From Lachnospiraceae bacterium (GTDB lineage Bacteria > Bacillota > Clostridia > Lachnospirales > Lachnospiraceae), in the NCBI GenBank assembly GCA_910574715.1, contig CAJTCH010000033.1, positions 1 to 56,759 of the forward strand: a stretch of 56,759 bases of DNA. The letters run 5' to 3'. The notes beneath the pieces were generated by a model, which searched no databases, was not told the DNA's origin, and worked only from the letters and a program-made list of their open reading frames with translations. Both the position numbers and the translations under genes were made by a program. Below, in pieces: positions 35,835 to 45,032 of this stretch (positions within the stretch are counted from its first letter, which is position 1; the number at the start of each line of letters is the position of its first letter).

Positions 35835-36545
35835 ATGGGTAATTTTGAGCAGAAAGTAAATAAATTTATAGAGATATTCCTGGAACAGGGCGGCTATGTC
35901 AAGGTGATAGAAGGCTTAAGGAATACGCTTACGATCGCCGTGGCAGGTCTGATCATCGGTATTCTGATCGGAACCGTTATCGCCACAGTGCGCGTGCTTC
36001 CCAAGTACAAGGTCCTGCCGCGTGTGATGAATGGGATATGCAGCTTCTATGTTGCGCTGTTTAGGGGAACGCCGATGGTGGTTCAGCTGCTGGTATTCTA
36101 TTATGTATTGCTGCCGATCATCGGATGGAGGATTACCGGAGTTCAGGTTGCCATGTTAGTATTCGGGCTGAACAGCGGAGCATACATATCTGAGATTATG
36201 CGAAGCGGGATCCAGTCTGTGGATTCCGGACAGATGGAGGCTGGGCGTGCGGTAGGGTTTAGTTTCGGCGTAAGTATGGTTAAGATCGTGATTCCGCAGG
36301 CTGTCAAGAACATCCTTCCGACTCTGGGCAACGAGTTCATCTCGCTGATCAAGGAGACTTCGGTTGTAAGCTTCGTGGGAGCGGCGGACTTGTATGTGGC
36401 GTTTAACTATATCGGAAGCAACAGCTATGAGTTCATGGTTCCTTATCTGGTGATGGCGCTGATCTACATCGTTCTCGTGCTGTTGATCTCACTGCTTGTG
36501 AAACTGATGGAAAGGAGCCTGAAGAAGAGTGATAGACGTAATTAA
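35835..36545 (+). CDS. Amino-acid ABC transporter permease (HisM/GlnP family)
   Basis: 236 residues with about five membrane helices. Family features: [39 protein letters not shown], and the coupling loop [26 protein letters not shown]. Start ATG at 35835 with AAGGAAAG upstream, 10 bases after the binding-protein gene. The 3' end overlaps the ATPase gene by 17 bases. A single permease gene implies a homodimeric channel. Confidence 0.95.
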   Translation: MGNFEQKVNKFIEIFLEQGGYVKVIEGLRNTLTIAVAGLIIGILIGTVIATVRVLPKYKVLPRVMNGICSFYVALFRGTPMVVQLLVFYYVLLPIIGWRITGVQVAMLVFGLNSGAYISEIMRSGIQSVDSGQMEAGRAVGFSFGVSMVKIVIPQAVKNILPTLGNEFISLIKETSVVSFVGAADLYVAFNYIGSNSYEFMVPYLVMALIYIVLVLLISLLVKLMERSLKKSDRRN

Positions 36546-37356
36546 TCTCAGGAAGAGCTTCGGAGATACGGAGGTCTTAAAAGGAATTGACATAACCATC
36601 AACAAAGGCGACATCGTAGCAGTGATCGGTCCGTCCGGATCGGGGAAGAGTACCTTCCTCAGGTGTCTGAACTGTATGGAGGATCCAAGCGGGGGGAATA
36701 TCATATTCAACGGCGTCGATATCGCGGATATGAGTGTGGATATCAATGTGCACCGCCGTCATATGGGAATGGTGTTCCAGCATTTTAACCTCTTCAACAA
36801 TAAGACGGTGCTGCAGAATATCATGATGGCGCCGGTATATCTAAGGTGTCAGGATCTTAAGAAGGCGAAGAGGAAGAACAGCAGGACCCGGTTTGGGAAT
36901 CTGTTTCGCGGCGGCAATGCCAAAGAACTGCTTCCGGTCACCCAGACCAACGAGCAGATCAAGGGTGAGGTAAGGGAACAGGCGATGGAGCTTCTGAGAA
37001 GGATCGGCCTGGAAGATAAGGCGGACGTCTATCCGTCTACCCTGTCCGGCGGGCAGAAGCAGAGGATCGCGATCGTACGGTCCCTTGCTATGGATCCGGA
37101 CGTGATACTCTTCGATGAGCCGACTTCGGCGCTGGACCCGGAGATGGTAGGCGAGGTGTTGGAGCTGATGAAGCAGCTTGCCGGAGACGGAATGACGATG
37201 GTGGTCGTTACCCATGAGATGGGATTCGCCAGAGAGGTGGCGAACCGGGTTGTGTTCATGGATGAAGGGCAGATCAAGGAGGAAGGAGATCCGGAGGAGT
37301 TCTTCGGGAATCCCAGGGAGCCAAGACTTAGAGAGTTCTTGTCGAAGATCCTGTGA
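36529..37356 (+). CDS. Amino-acid ABC transporter ATPase with an internal insertion
   Basis: 275 residues against about 240-245 for the family; start is GTG. Walker [11 protein letters not shown]-loop [13 protein letters not shown], signature LSGGQKQR, Walker [13 protein letters not shown] and [12 protein letters not shown] are intact. The extra length is a basic stretch of about 30-35 residues between Q-loop and signature (around [20 protein letters not shown]), in the helical domain. It looks like a lineage-specific insertion rather than damage. Confidence 0.95.
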   Translation: MIDVINLRKSFGDTEVLKGIDITINKGDIVAVIGPSGSGKSTFLRCLNCMEDPSGGNIIFNGVDIADMSVDINVHRRHMGMVFQHFNLFNNKTVLQNIMMAPVYLRCQDLKKAKRKNSRTRFGNLFRGGNAKELLPVTQTNEQIKGEVREQAMELLRRIGLEDKADVYPSTLSGGQKQRIAIVRSLAMDPDVILFDEPTSALDPEMVGEVLELMKQLAGDGMTMVVVTHEMGFAREVANRVVFMDEGQIKEEGDPEEFFGNPREPRLREFLSKIL

Positions 37357-37379
37357 TAATGAATATAGCTTGAATACAG

Positions 37380-37411
37380 AAGGGTATCTCTGATAATGGG
37401 ATGCCCTTTTT
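37380..37411 (+). terminator. Terminator of the amino-acid ABC operon
   Basis: AAGGGTATC, a short loop, GGATGCCCTT, then TTT. The nine-pair stem contains one G-T pair. Confidence 0.7.
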
Positions 37412-37551
37412 GATATCTATAATATCTATAAATATCATAGAAATTATCAATTAGGCTATGCGTTGTGTTTGTGGTACGATTAAGAAAGCAGGTATAGGAG
37501 AGATTATATCTGCTTGAGATTGGAAGAAATGCGAAAGAGAGGAAACAAAAG

Positions 37552-38379
37552 ATGAAGATAGAAGAATTAATGGAACGGATCCGCCTGCCCGGGGAAGCAA
37601 GAGAGCCGGTGCAAAAGGAGCGGATCGCCGAGGAGGAATACGAGGTCTGGAAGGATAAGTTTTACCAGGATATCCGGCAGTTTATCGGAGAATGGAAGAA
37701 AATGGACGGCAAGTATGTGTGGGCGCTGGAATTCTATCTGAAGCTGGCAATGGATACCTACGAGGAATATCAGGAGAGGGGATACACGGACCAGGTGTTT
37801 GATGAGACCTTCTATGACATTACGATCTGGTGCCGGGAATGTTATCGGAAGCATGGCGTCTATGGCCTGGATGAGTTATGGTGGCTCGGACAGTCGGTGA
37901 AGCTTAAGCTGTTCCGGCTTGGGCGGCTGCAGTTTGAACCGATCCTTGTTAAGAAGGATATGAAGGGCAGGGAACAGACCATCCAGGCGGGGACGAAGGC
38001 GCTGAACGTACACATTCCTGAGGGAGAACCTTTGAAAATGGAAGCGTGCCGGGAGTCATTTGGGCGTGCAGAGGAATTCTTTGGGCGGGAGTATCAGGTG
38101 TACGTCTGTGATTCCTGGCTGCTGTCGCCCCATCTTGAGGAGGTGCTTCCCAATACCAGTAATATCATCCGCTTCCAGAAGCTTTTTGAAGTGACGGATG
38201 TAGGGTACCAATACCCACAGGCAGAACAGAGGATATTCGGAGAGATACTGGAGGATAAGCGGCAGTACCCGGAGAATACGACGCTTCAGAAGCGTGCCAA
38301 AGAATACGTTCTCTCAGGGAGGGATCTGGGGATCGGAGTGGGATTCTTTACAGCTTCGGCTGCTATAGAATATAGATAA
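37552..38379 (+). CDS. Acyltransferase-like protein (DUF5596/GNAT-like, tentative)
   Basis: 275 residues, soluble. The N-terminal half is helical (VWALEFYLKLAMDTYEEYQERGY, DITIWCRECYRKHGVYGLDELWWLGQS). The C-terminal half carries LNVHIPEGEPLKMEACRESFGRAEEFF, YVCDSWLLSPHLEEVLP and SNIIRFQKLFEV. This pattern is that of Clostridia proteins annotated as DUF5596 or acyltransferase-domain proteins, often next to carbohydrate genes, as here. GAGAGG precedes the ATG. The acyl donor and acceptor are unknown. Confidence 0.6.
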   Translation: MKIEELMERIRLPGEAREPVQKERIAEEEYEVWKDKFYQDIRQFIGEWKKMDGKYVWALEFYLKLAMDTYEEYQERGYTDQVFDETFYDITIWCRECYRKHGVYGLDELWWLGQSVKLKLFRLGRLQFEPILVKKDMKGREQTIQAGTKALNVHIPEGEPLKMEACRESFGRAEEFFGREYQVYVCDSWLLSPHLEEVLPNTSNIIRFQKLFEVTDVGYQYPQAEQRIFGEILEDKRQYPENTTLQKRAKEYVLSGRDLGIGVGFFTASAAIEYR

Positions 38380-38388
38380 ATCCTATAA

Positions 38389-39189
38389 ATAGAAATATAT
38401 ATAATCTCTTTCTATGATTATAACCCGGCAAATTCCCAGAATCCATTTATAGGTTTGGAGAATTACAGACGTCTGATCCATGATGAAGTATTCTGGCTGG
38501 CTGTTAAGAATACTATTGTCTATTGTCTGGCGGCAGTGACGGCGAATATTGTGATTACGCTGTTTTTGGCAGAGCTCATCTCTGTACTTCCGTCGAAGTG
38601 GATGAAGACTATGTTTCGGACGATCCTTTTTATTCCCTGTATCGCGCCTATGGTAGGGACCTCTACGGTGTGGAAATATGGTATATTAGGTACGGACGGA
38701 GGATTATTGAACAAGATCGCCGGGATATTCGGGATTGCGCCGAAGAATTGGTTCCTGACTACATGGCAAATGCTGCTGCTGATCATCATATTTACTTTGT
38801 GGGCGGATATCGGGTACAATGTGGTGCTCTTTACGGCAGGGCTTGAAGGAGTTCCCAGGGAATTTGACGAGGCGGCGGCGATTGACGGAGCGGGGCCGGT
38901 GAAGAGATTCCTGTGGATCAAGCTGCCTCTGATCGGGCGGACATTCGCATTTGTGGCAATCATGACGATGGCGAATTATTTCCAGATGTTTGCGCAGTTC
39001 AGAGTGTTCGCGGCTAATGGGGGAAGGAATAATACAGCGATGGTTTTGACGAACTATGTGTTTAAGATGAGTTTTGACAGCTTCGATATGGGTTATGCGT
39101 CTGCGGTTGCGGCGGCATTGTTCGTGCTTGTATTCATGGTTGCGATGGTTCAAAATAAGCTTATGCGTTCAGATTGGAGTTATGAATGA
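38389..39189 (+). pseudogene. Carbohydrate ABC permease, N-terminus missing
   Basis: The frame opens after a stop at 38386-38388. It is recognisable from FYDYNPANSQNPFIGLENYR onward, which lies after the first membrane helix in UgpA/MalF-type permeases. The first 35-45 residues and any normal start with a ribosome binding site are missing; only a TTG (38455) is available. The rest is intact, including the coupling loop REFDEAAAIDGAGPVKRFLWIKLPLIG. It was probably cut by a deletion that also removed the binding-protein gene. It overlaps the next permease by four bases. Confidence 0.75.
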
Positions 39190-40016
39190 TGAAGAAGAGG
39201 TCGAAATATAAGAAATATCACTATGTAATTATCGCCTTTCTGGCGGTTTTATCGGCGATCATGATGTATCCCATGGTATGGATGTTCCTGACATCTTTTA
39301 AGAGCAATGCAGAGATCCGTACTTACCGGACCAAAGTCCTGCCGGTCGAGTGGACGCTCGAAGGGTACCGAAGTGCGTTCGAGAGGGCGCCGGTGGCAGG
39401 CTGGTTTGCGAACAGTATGTTTGTTACCATCTGTGTGACAGCGGCGGTGATCCTGACGAGTACGCTGATCGGCTATGTATTTGCCAAGTACGAATTCCGG
39501 GGGAAGAAGCTTCTGTTCGTGCTTCTTCTGGCAACGATGATGGTTCCGCCTCAGGTCACGATGATTCCCAGGTATCTGATGATTCAGAAGATGCATCTTT
39601 TTAATACGCGGTGGGCGCTGATCGTGCCGGGGCTTGTCAGTGCATTTTCCATCTATCTGGCGAGGCAGTTTATCGGTGATATTCCAGACAGTCTGTGTGA
39701 GGCGGCTAAGATCGACGGAGCGGGACCGATTCGGATCTACTGGCATGTGATCCTTCCAAATATTAAGCCGGCTATCGGTTCCATCGGCATATTTACGGCT
39801 ATGATGCACTGGAATGACTATCTGAATCCATTGCTGATGCTGAATGATATGGAGAAGATGACACTGCCTCTCGGCCTTGTGATCTTCGACAGCCAGAGAA
39901 CTTCGGATCTGTCTGCGACGATGGCGGCGTCTATGATCTTGATTCCGATGATCGTGATCTTCCTGGTCTTCCAGAAGCAGTTCATCAAGGGAATGACAAT
40001 GAGCGGGATCAAGTGA
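39186..40016 (+). CDS. Carbohydrate ABC transporter permease (MalG/UgpE family)
   Basis: 276 residues, six membrane helices, intact. Typical features are MYPMVWMFLTSFKSNAEI, YVFAKYEFRGKKLLF and the coupling loop SLCEAAKIDGAGPIRIYWHVILPNIKP. It needs a partner permease; the neighbour is truncated, and there is no binding protein or ATPase gene nearby. Ugp/MsmX-like shared ATPases are common in Bacillota, but the missing binding protein makes this transporter doubtful. Confidence 0.92.
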   Translation: MMKKRSKYKKYHYVIIAFLAVLSAIMMYPMVWMFLTSFKSNAEIRTYRTKVLPVEWTLEGYRSAFERAPVAGWFANSMFVTICVTAAVILTSTLIGYVFAKYEFRGKKLLFVLLLATMMVPPQVTMIPRYLMIQKMHLFNTRWALIVPGLVSAFSIYLARQFIGDIPDSLCEAAKIDGAGPIRIYWHVILPNIKPAIGSIGIFTAMMHWNDYLNPLLMLNDMEKMTLPLGLVIFDSQRTSDLSATMAASMILIPMIVIFLVFQKQFIKGMTMSGIK

Positions 40017-40084
40017 TGGGTTGCGCCTTGCAGACTGAAAATTTATCCTGCGCTAGAGTGTATCGGTAATTACGCAATGCTGTA

Positions 40085-40408
40085 CTAGTACACCGAATAA
40101 TAAGTAACCAGCCATATAACTTGCTTGATTTTCCATCTGCGTCGTTGTTGTCAATCGGCGTAGCGCCCACTACGCCTCATTCCTCCGCCTTGCATATGAA
40201 AAATCATTCTGTGTTATATGGCTAGTACATCATTGCATTAATCTTGAAGTAATAGTGCTTGATATTCGTGTCAGCTGTGCGTCTACGAACCGACGGTGTA
40301 GCGGGCTACATCTAGGTTCGAAGGCGTGCAGATGGCATGGGTAGCAAGTGCTTATTACTCAAGAATTAATACAATGATGTACTAGGAACTTATTTTTCGG
40401 TGTACTAG
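40085..40408. repeat. Palindromic MITE-like element, interrupted by a second copy
   Basis: Outer ends CTAGTACACCGAA and TTCGGTGTACTAG. Removing the 160-base insertion (one CTAG plus element A) leaves a 164-base imperfect palindrome, centred on GGCGTAG-CGCCCA-CTACGCC, with arms AGCCATATAAC and GTTATATGGCT. It shares length, CTAG ends and hairpin design with the element inside it but differs in sequence. No coding potential. Confidence 0.8.
40222..40385 (+). repeat. 164-bp palindromic element, copy A (nested)
   Basis: Begins CTAGTACATCATTG and ends CAATGATGTACTAG, with near-complementary arms folding around GTGTAG-CGGG-CTACAT. CTAG at both ends fits a target duplication within the outer element. 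It matches copy B at 44677-44840 in reverse complement at 160 of 164 positions. Confidence 0.9.
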
Positions 40409-40442
40409 AAGGATAAGAGAAAAATGAGAAAGGTAGTGCAAT

Positions 40443-42119
40443 ATGTTTGAACAAAGAGAGATTAAGTATGAGATGAAGCTTTTAAGTTCCCTGGCGAAGG
40501 TATTCCAGGATGAAACGCCGGTCTATCAGCCGGAGTGCTTAAAACTCAGCGCTCTGTGGGGGGAGACGGTGTCTTTCCAGGCGGCATATACCGGGGACTT
40601 CTTCATGCGCGAGCGTCTGGATGTCAGGGTAGTATCGCCGATCGAAAGCCGGGTCCGGGTTAGGACAGTCGAGCAGGTGCCGGTGGGGCGTGCGACGAAC
40701 CGTATCGTGGATGATAATTATCTGAAGACCACCTCCGGCCTGTATCCGGATCTTCTGCGGGAGTTGAAGGACGGGAAAGCGATCGTGTGTTCCAACCAGT
40801 GGCGGAGTCTCTGGATCGATGTGGATGTGACGGATGAGATCGAGGCCGGGGATTATGAGATCGAGATCCAGTTGGTGAAGGAGGGCGGGCCGGTATGCTC
40901 TGCGGTGATGAAGCTTACGGTGATCGGTGCAGCATTGCCGAAGCTTTCGATCATGCATACGGAGTGGATGCATGCGGACTGTCTGGCGGATTATTACCAG
41001 GTGGAGGTATTTTCTGAAGAGCACTGGAATCTTCTTGAGAATTATTTCCATGAATATGTGGAGAGAGGCTGTAATATGATGCTGACCCCGCTCTTTACCT
41101 CACCGCTTGATACGGCGGTGGGTCTGGAACGGACGACGACACAGTTGATCGATGTGGAAGTGAAGGACGGAGCGTACAGCTTTGGGTTCGACAAGCTGAA
41201 ACGCTGGGTCGACCTGTGCAGATCCTGCGGTATCGAGTATTTTGAGATGTCGCATCTGTTCTCCCAGTGGGGGGCGAAGTATGCGCCGAAGGTGGTGGCG
41301 ACGGTAGACGGCAGGGAAGAGAAGATCTTCGGGTGGCACACGCCTGCGGTGGGAGAGTACACGAAGTTCCTTCACAGCTTCCTGCCGCAGCTTACCGGGA
41401 AGCTGCGTGAGTGGGGGATCGCAGAGGTGACCTACTTCCATATCTCTGACGAGCCAAGGGAGGAGCACCTGGAGAGCTTCAGAGCGGCGAAAGAATCGTT
41501 AGGGGATCTGTTAGAAGGCTTCCATACCTTTGATGCGCTCTCAAGCTATGAGTTCTACCGGCACGGACTGATCGACAAGCCGATCCCGGGAAATAATGAG
41601 ATCGAAGAGTTCCTTGCGCATGGACTCACGGATATGTGGACTTATTATTGTACAGGGCAATTCTATGAGGTGAGCAACCGGTTCATGTCTATGCCGTCGG
41701 CGCGGAACCGTATCTATGGGGTACAGCTGTTCAAATATGATATCGCGGGGATCCTGCACTGGGGGTATAATTTCTACAACAGCCAGTTCTCGATCGAGCA
41801 TATCAATCCTTACGAGGTGACGGACGCGGACAATGCATTCCCGTCCGGCGACCCGTTCCTGGTGTATCCGGGAGCGGACGGGCATCCGGAAGAGTCGATC
41901 CGTATGATGGTACACTATGAGGCGCTTACGGATCTGAGGGCGCTTAGGCTGCTGGAATCACTGACGGACAAGGAGTATGTGATGGAGTTAGTTGAGGGAG
42001 AGCTTGCCGAGCCGTTGACATTTAAGCGATATCCGAAGTCGGATATGTACCTGATCACGCTTAGGAACCGGGTGAACCGGGAGATCGCACGGAGGATGAG
42101 CGGGACGGATGAAAGTTGA
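40443..42119 (+). CDS. Glycoside hydrolase, DUF4091/GH123-like
   Basis: 558 residues, no signal peptide. N-terminal beta-sandwich (about 25-160; ETVSFQAAYTGDFF, SLWIDVDVTDEIEAGDYEIEI), then a TIM-barrel-like domain. The candidate catalytic Asp-Glu pair is in YFHISDEPREEHLESF (about residues 328-343). DUF4091 proteins relate to GH123 N-acetyl-beta-galactosaminidases, which use substrate-assisted Asp-Glu catalysis. Here the substrate is unproven. It is likely cytoplasmic and would act on an imported glycan, consistent with the sugar permeases upstream. Confidence 0.85.
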   Translation: MFEQREIKYEMKLLSSLAKVFQDETPVYQPECLKLSALWGETVSFQAAYTGDFFMRERLDVRVVSPIESRVRVRTVEQVPVGRATNRIVDDNYLKTTSGLYPDLLRELKDGKAIVCSNQWRSLWIDVDVTDEIEAGDYEIEIQLVKEGGPVCSAVMKLTVIGAALPKLSIMHTEWMHADCLADYYQVEVFSEEHWNLLENYFHEYVERGCNMMLTPLFTSPLDTAVGLERTTTQLIDVEVKDGAYSFGFDKLKRWVDLCRSCGIEYFEMSHLFSQWGAKYAPKVVATVDGREEKIFGWHTPAVGEYTKFLHSFLPQLTGKLREWGIAEVTYFHISDEPREEHLESFRAAKESLGDLLEGFHTFDALSSYEFYRHGLIDKPIPGNNEIEEFLAHGLTDMWTYYCTGQFYEVSNRFMSMPSARNRIYGVQLFKYDIAGILHWGYNFYNSQFSIEHINPYEVTDADNAFPSGDPFLVYPGADGHPEESIRMMVHYEALTDLRALRLLESLTDKEYVMELVEGELAEPLTFKRYPKSDMYLITLRNRVNREIARRMSGTDES

Positions 42120-42173
42120 AACGCCTGATCGCCGCATTGCGGGGGTAGGAATGATATGATGAAGGAGAAGGAT

Positions 42174-44273
42174 ATGTCTGAGACGAAGATTGTGAAAACT
42201 ACATGCTCCACTTGCGGGCCGTGCTGTGAAGTGGATGCGTATGTGAAGGACGGAAAGCTCATTTCCGTAGAAGGATCGCGCAACACGCCCATGCAGTCTG
42301 GCGGACTGTGTGCCAAGGGAGTTGCAGCGACACAGTATGTATATAATAAAGAACGGATCTTATATCCGATGAAACGAGCCGGCAAGAAAGGTGAAGGGAA
42401 GTTTGAGCGGATCTCGTGGGATGAGGCTTATGCGATGATTGCCGAAGAGCTTCTTAGGATCCGAGGCGAGTATGGGGCGAGATCGACAGTGTTCTATGCA
42501 GGTTATGCCAAATGGTACCGTCCTGCTCTTTTGCGGCTTGCCAATGCTTATGGATCGCCGAATTTCTGTACGGAGTCCAGTACCTGTTTCCAGGCGGCCG
42601 CCCTTGCCTGGCGTTCGGTATACGGGAACAGGATCTGCGGGCCGGATCTTAAGAATGCGAAGACACTGATGCTCTGGAGTTCTAACCTGTACCATAGCAA
42701 CATACCTATGAGTAAGGCGTTTCAGGGGTTTAAGAAGCGCGGCGGCAAGGTTATAGATGTGGATCCGAGACGTTCGGTGACGGCCCATGACGCGGACATT
42801 CATCTGCAGTTGATCCCGGGAACGGACGGCGCTCTGGCGCTGTCCATGGCGCAGGTGATCATAGAGGAGGATCTGTACGACAAGGAATTCGTGGACAAAT
42901 ATGTCTATGGATTTGAGGAGTACCGGGAGTATGTACAGCAATTCACACCCGAGAAGGCAGAGAGGATCACGGGTGTTCCAAAAGAACTGATCCGGGAAGC
43001 GGCGCGGACCTATGCCGGAAACGGTCCGGCAGGCCTGATGTTCTCTGCTTCGCCTGTGGTACACCACATCAACGGAGTACAGAATTACCGCGCGGTCTTC
43101 TCATTGATCGCCCTCACCGGCAATTATGATGTGGAGGGCGGCAACCGGACGCAGCCGGGACCATTTTCCACGGCAAATGAATTCGGACAGATCAGGCGTT
43201 TTGACGGGGAGGAAGCCATCGGTCAGAAGGAATTCCCGGTATGGTTCGACCTGTCCTGCGATGAGGCGCAGTGCACCCTGCTTGCGGATTACATATCCAA
43301 CGAGAAGCCGTATCCCATCAAGGCATTATTTGCCATGGGACTGAACCATCGTATGTGGCCGCAGCCGGAATATCTTAAGAAGTCGCTTGAAAAGTTGGAA
43401 TTCTATGTCAATGCAGAGCTGTTCATGTCAGAATCATCCAGGGCGGCAGACCTGATCCTCCCGGCATGTACGTCCTATGAGAGGGAGCAGGTACACGCCG
43501 GAATGGGCGGCAGGTTCTTCTTCTCGAATCAGGCGATCGAGCCGGTAGGAGAGAGCCGCAATGACATCGAGATCATTATGGAAGTGTTCCGCAGAATGAA
43601 GCTTAAGGATCCAGCGATCTGCGATGAAGTATTAGGAGACGGATATCAGGCTTATATGGAGCATATCTTAAGACCGTCCGGGCTTACGCTTGAGGAATTA
43701 AAGAGCCGTCCGGAAGGGATGATGGGTAAGAACCTGTTCCCGCCGGCGGTGAAGACCTATGAGAATGAAAAGTTCCATACGCCGTCCGGCAAGGTAGAGT
43801 TTAAATCTCTTGTGTTGGAGCGTTATAAGGACAGCCATGGGTATGAAGGGCTGCCGGTGTATCATGATTTCCGTGAGAATGGGGCGGTAGACAGACAGAA
43901 GTTTCCGCTGATCCTGAATACCGGGAGCCGGAAGCCGCAGTTATTCCATTCCAGGCTGTATCGGATGTCGTGGCTTAATAATATAGAAGCCGTGCCTATG
44001 GTGGAGATCCACCCGGAGGATGGCAGGGTCTTTGGTGTGGGTGACGGAGACTTCGTCCAGGTGACTTCGCCGTCTGGCAGGATTACGGGAACGGCTGTAT
44101 ACAATGTCCAGGGGAATCCTGGAGTTGTGTATATCTATCATGGTAATTCCAAGGGAGATGCCAATGAGCTGATCGGAAAGGATTATGTAGATCCGATCTC
44201 CGGATTCCCGGGATTCAAAGGATATTTCTGCAGGGTGGAGAAGACAGAAGATAAGGGGTGTATAATAGGATGA
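42174..44273 (+). CDS. Molybdopterin-dependent oxidoreductase catalytic subunit
   Basis: 699 residues from the ATG at 42174 (GAAGGAGAAGG upstream). The N-terminal [4Fe-4S] motif is TTCSTCGPCCEVDAYVKDGK with a fourth Cys in GGLCAKG, followed by DMSO-reductase-family bis-MGD domains (VIDVDPRRSVTAHDADIHL, PGTDGALALSMAQVI) and a C-terminal barrel (FPLILNTGSRKPQLFHSR, VEIHPEDGRVFGVGDGDFV). The Cys in PNFCTESSTCFQAA is a candidate Mo ligand. There is no Tat signal, so it is cytoplasmic. Substrate unknown. It is coupled to the ferredoxin gene by an ATGA overlap. Confidence 0.93.
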   Translation: MSETKIVKTTCSTCGPCCEVDAYVKDGKLISVEGSRNTPMQSGGLCAKGVAATQYVYNKERILYPMKRAGKKGEGKFERISWDEAYAMIAEELLRIRGEYGARSTVFYAGYAKWYRPALLRLANAYGSPNFCTESSTCFQAAALAWRSVYGNRICGPDLKNAKTLMLWSSNLYHSNIPMSKAFQGFKKRGGKVIDVDPRRSVTAHDADIHLQLIPGTDGALALSMAQVIIEEDLYDKEFVDKYVYGFEEYREYVQQFTPEKAERITGVPKELIREAARTYAGNGPAGLMFSASPVVHHINGVQNYRAVFSLIALTGNYDVEGGNRTQPGPFSTANEFGQIRRFDGEEAIGQKEFPVWFDLSCDEAQCTLLADYISNEKPYPIKALFAMGLNHRMWPQPEYLKKSLEKLEFYVNAELFMSESSRAADLILPACTSYEREQVHAGMGGRFFFSNQAIEPVGESRNDIEIIMEVFRRMKLKDPAICDEVLGDGYQAYMEHILRPSGLTLEELKSRPEGMMGKNLFPPAVKTYENEKFHTPSGKVEFKSLVLERYKDSHGYEGLPVYHDFRENGAVDRQKFPLILNTGSRKPQLFHSRLYRMSWLNNIEAVPMVEIHPEDGRVFGVGDGDFVQVTSPSGRITGTAVYNVQGNPGVVYIYHGNSKGDANELIGKDYVDPISGFPGFKGYFCRVEKTEDKGCIIG

Positions 44274-44680
44274 AATTAAGGTTTGACGAAGATAAATGCA
44301 TAGGATGCTATGCATGTTATACGGCATGTATTGCGGCGCATCATTCTCCGGAAGAGGAGGATGCGAACAGCCACAGAGTCATACGGACGGTGAAGGAAGA
44401 GGATTTTCAGAAGAATATCTGCGTAGGATGCGTGCATTGCGGGCTGTGCATGAAACAGTGCCCCAAAGGCGCCATTTACCGAGAGGAAGAGTATGGCCTG
44501 ATCCTGGCAGACCGGGAGAAGTGTACCGGGTGCAGAACATGTGCGTCTGTCTGTCCGAAGGGTGTGATTCATTATGATGCGGACGGGAAGATGGAGAAGT
44601 GCGATGGCTGTATCGATCGTCTGCGTGAAGGCAGAGAGCCGGCATGCGTGCGGGTGTGCTGTGTGGGGGCGGTGTACTAG
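44270..44680 (+). CDS. 4Fe-4S ferredoxin-type electron-transfer subunit
   Basis: 136 residues from the ATG at 44270, which overlaps the preceding stop. Four CxxCxxC(x)nC clusters are visible: CIGCYACYTAC, CVGCVHCGLCMKQCP, CTGCRTCASVCP and CDGCIDRLREGREPACVRVC. This matches DmsB/HycB-like subunits that pass electrons to or from a molybdopterin partner. The stop codon lies in the CTAG at the edge of palindromic copy B, so element B was inserted exactly at the gene end without damaging it. Confidence 0.93.
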   Translation: MKLRFDEDKCIGCYACYTACIAAHHSPEEEDANSHRVIRTVKEEDFQKNICVGCVHCGLCMKQCPKGAIYREEEYGLILADREKCTGCRTCASVCPKGVIHYDADGKMEKCDGCIDRLREGREPACVRVCCVGAVY

Positions 44681-44840
44681 TACATCATTGCATTAATTCT
44701 TGAGTAATAAGCACTTGCTATCCATGCCATCTGCATGCCTTCGAACCTAGATGTAGCCCGCTACACCGTCGGTTCGTAGACGCACAGCTGACACGAATAT
44801 CAAGCACTATTACTTCAAGATTAACGCAATGATGTACTAG
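44677..44840 (-). repeat. 164-bp palindromic element, copy B
   Basis: Reverse complement of copy A with four substitutions in 164. Ends CTAGTACATCATTG and CAATGATGTACTAG. It starts on the stop codon of the ferredoxin gene. Together with copy A it brackets 40.4-44.7 kb in inverted orientation. As RNA it would fold into one long hairpin and could also act as a terminator or message stabiliser. Confidence 0.9.
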
Positions 44841-44899
44841 ATAGATTGCCTTACGGCTTAAGTAAGAATTATTTATCGAAGTTCCTGAGAAATAGGCTC

Positions 44900-44928
44900 T
44901 TGACTTTTGGTGAATATGGAATTATCCT
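44900..44928 (+). promoter_or_regulatory. thiT: Promoter of the TPP riboswitch-thiT unit
   Basis: TTGACT (44900-44905), 17 bases, TATCCT (44923-44928), a few bases before the riboswitch aptamer. Confidence 0.7.
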
Positions 44929-44936
44929 GTATATGT

Positions 44937-45018
44937 AACAGGGGCGCTTGAATGGCTGAGATGTATGTATAGCATACAGACCCTCAAAACTTGATCCGGG
45001 TAATGCCGGCGTAAGGAA
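44937..45018 (+). ncRNA. TPP (THI-box) riboswitch
   Basis: Aptamer consensus elements are present in order: ACAGGGGCGCTTG, GGCTGAGATG, CAGACCCTC, AACTTGATCCGGGTAATGCC, GGCGTAAGGAAA. It binds thiamine pyrophosphate. The thiT ribosome binding site (AAGGAAAGGAG) overlaps the aptamer's 3' side, suggesting control of translation initiation. Confidence 0.95.
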
Positions 45019-45032
45019 AGGAGAATTTCATA

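Noticed and set aside
40085..40408. Possible CRISPR array or riboswitch
   Set aside because: Repeats are inverted and nested, not direct with regular spacers, and no cas genes or aptamer consensus are present; a palindromic insertion element explains them fully.
42360..43067. 235-residue minus-strand ORF inside the molybdopterin oxidoreductase
   Set aside because: Arg/His-rich antisense shadow of a well-conserved gene; no start signals.
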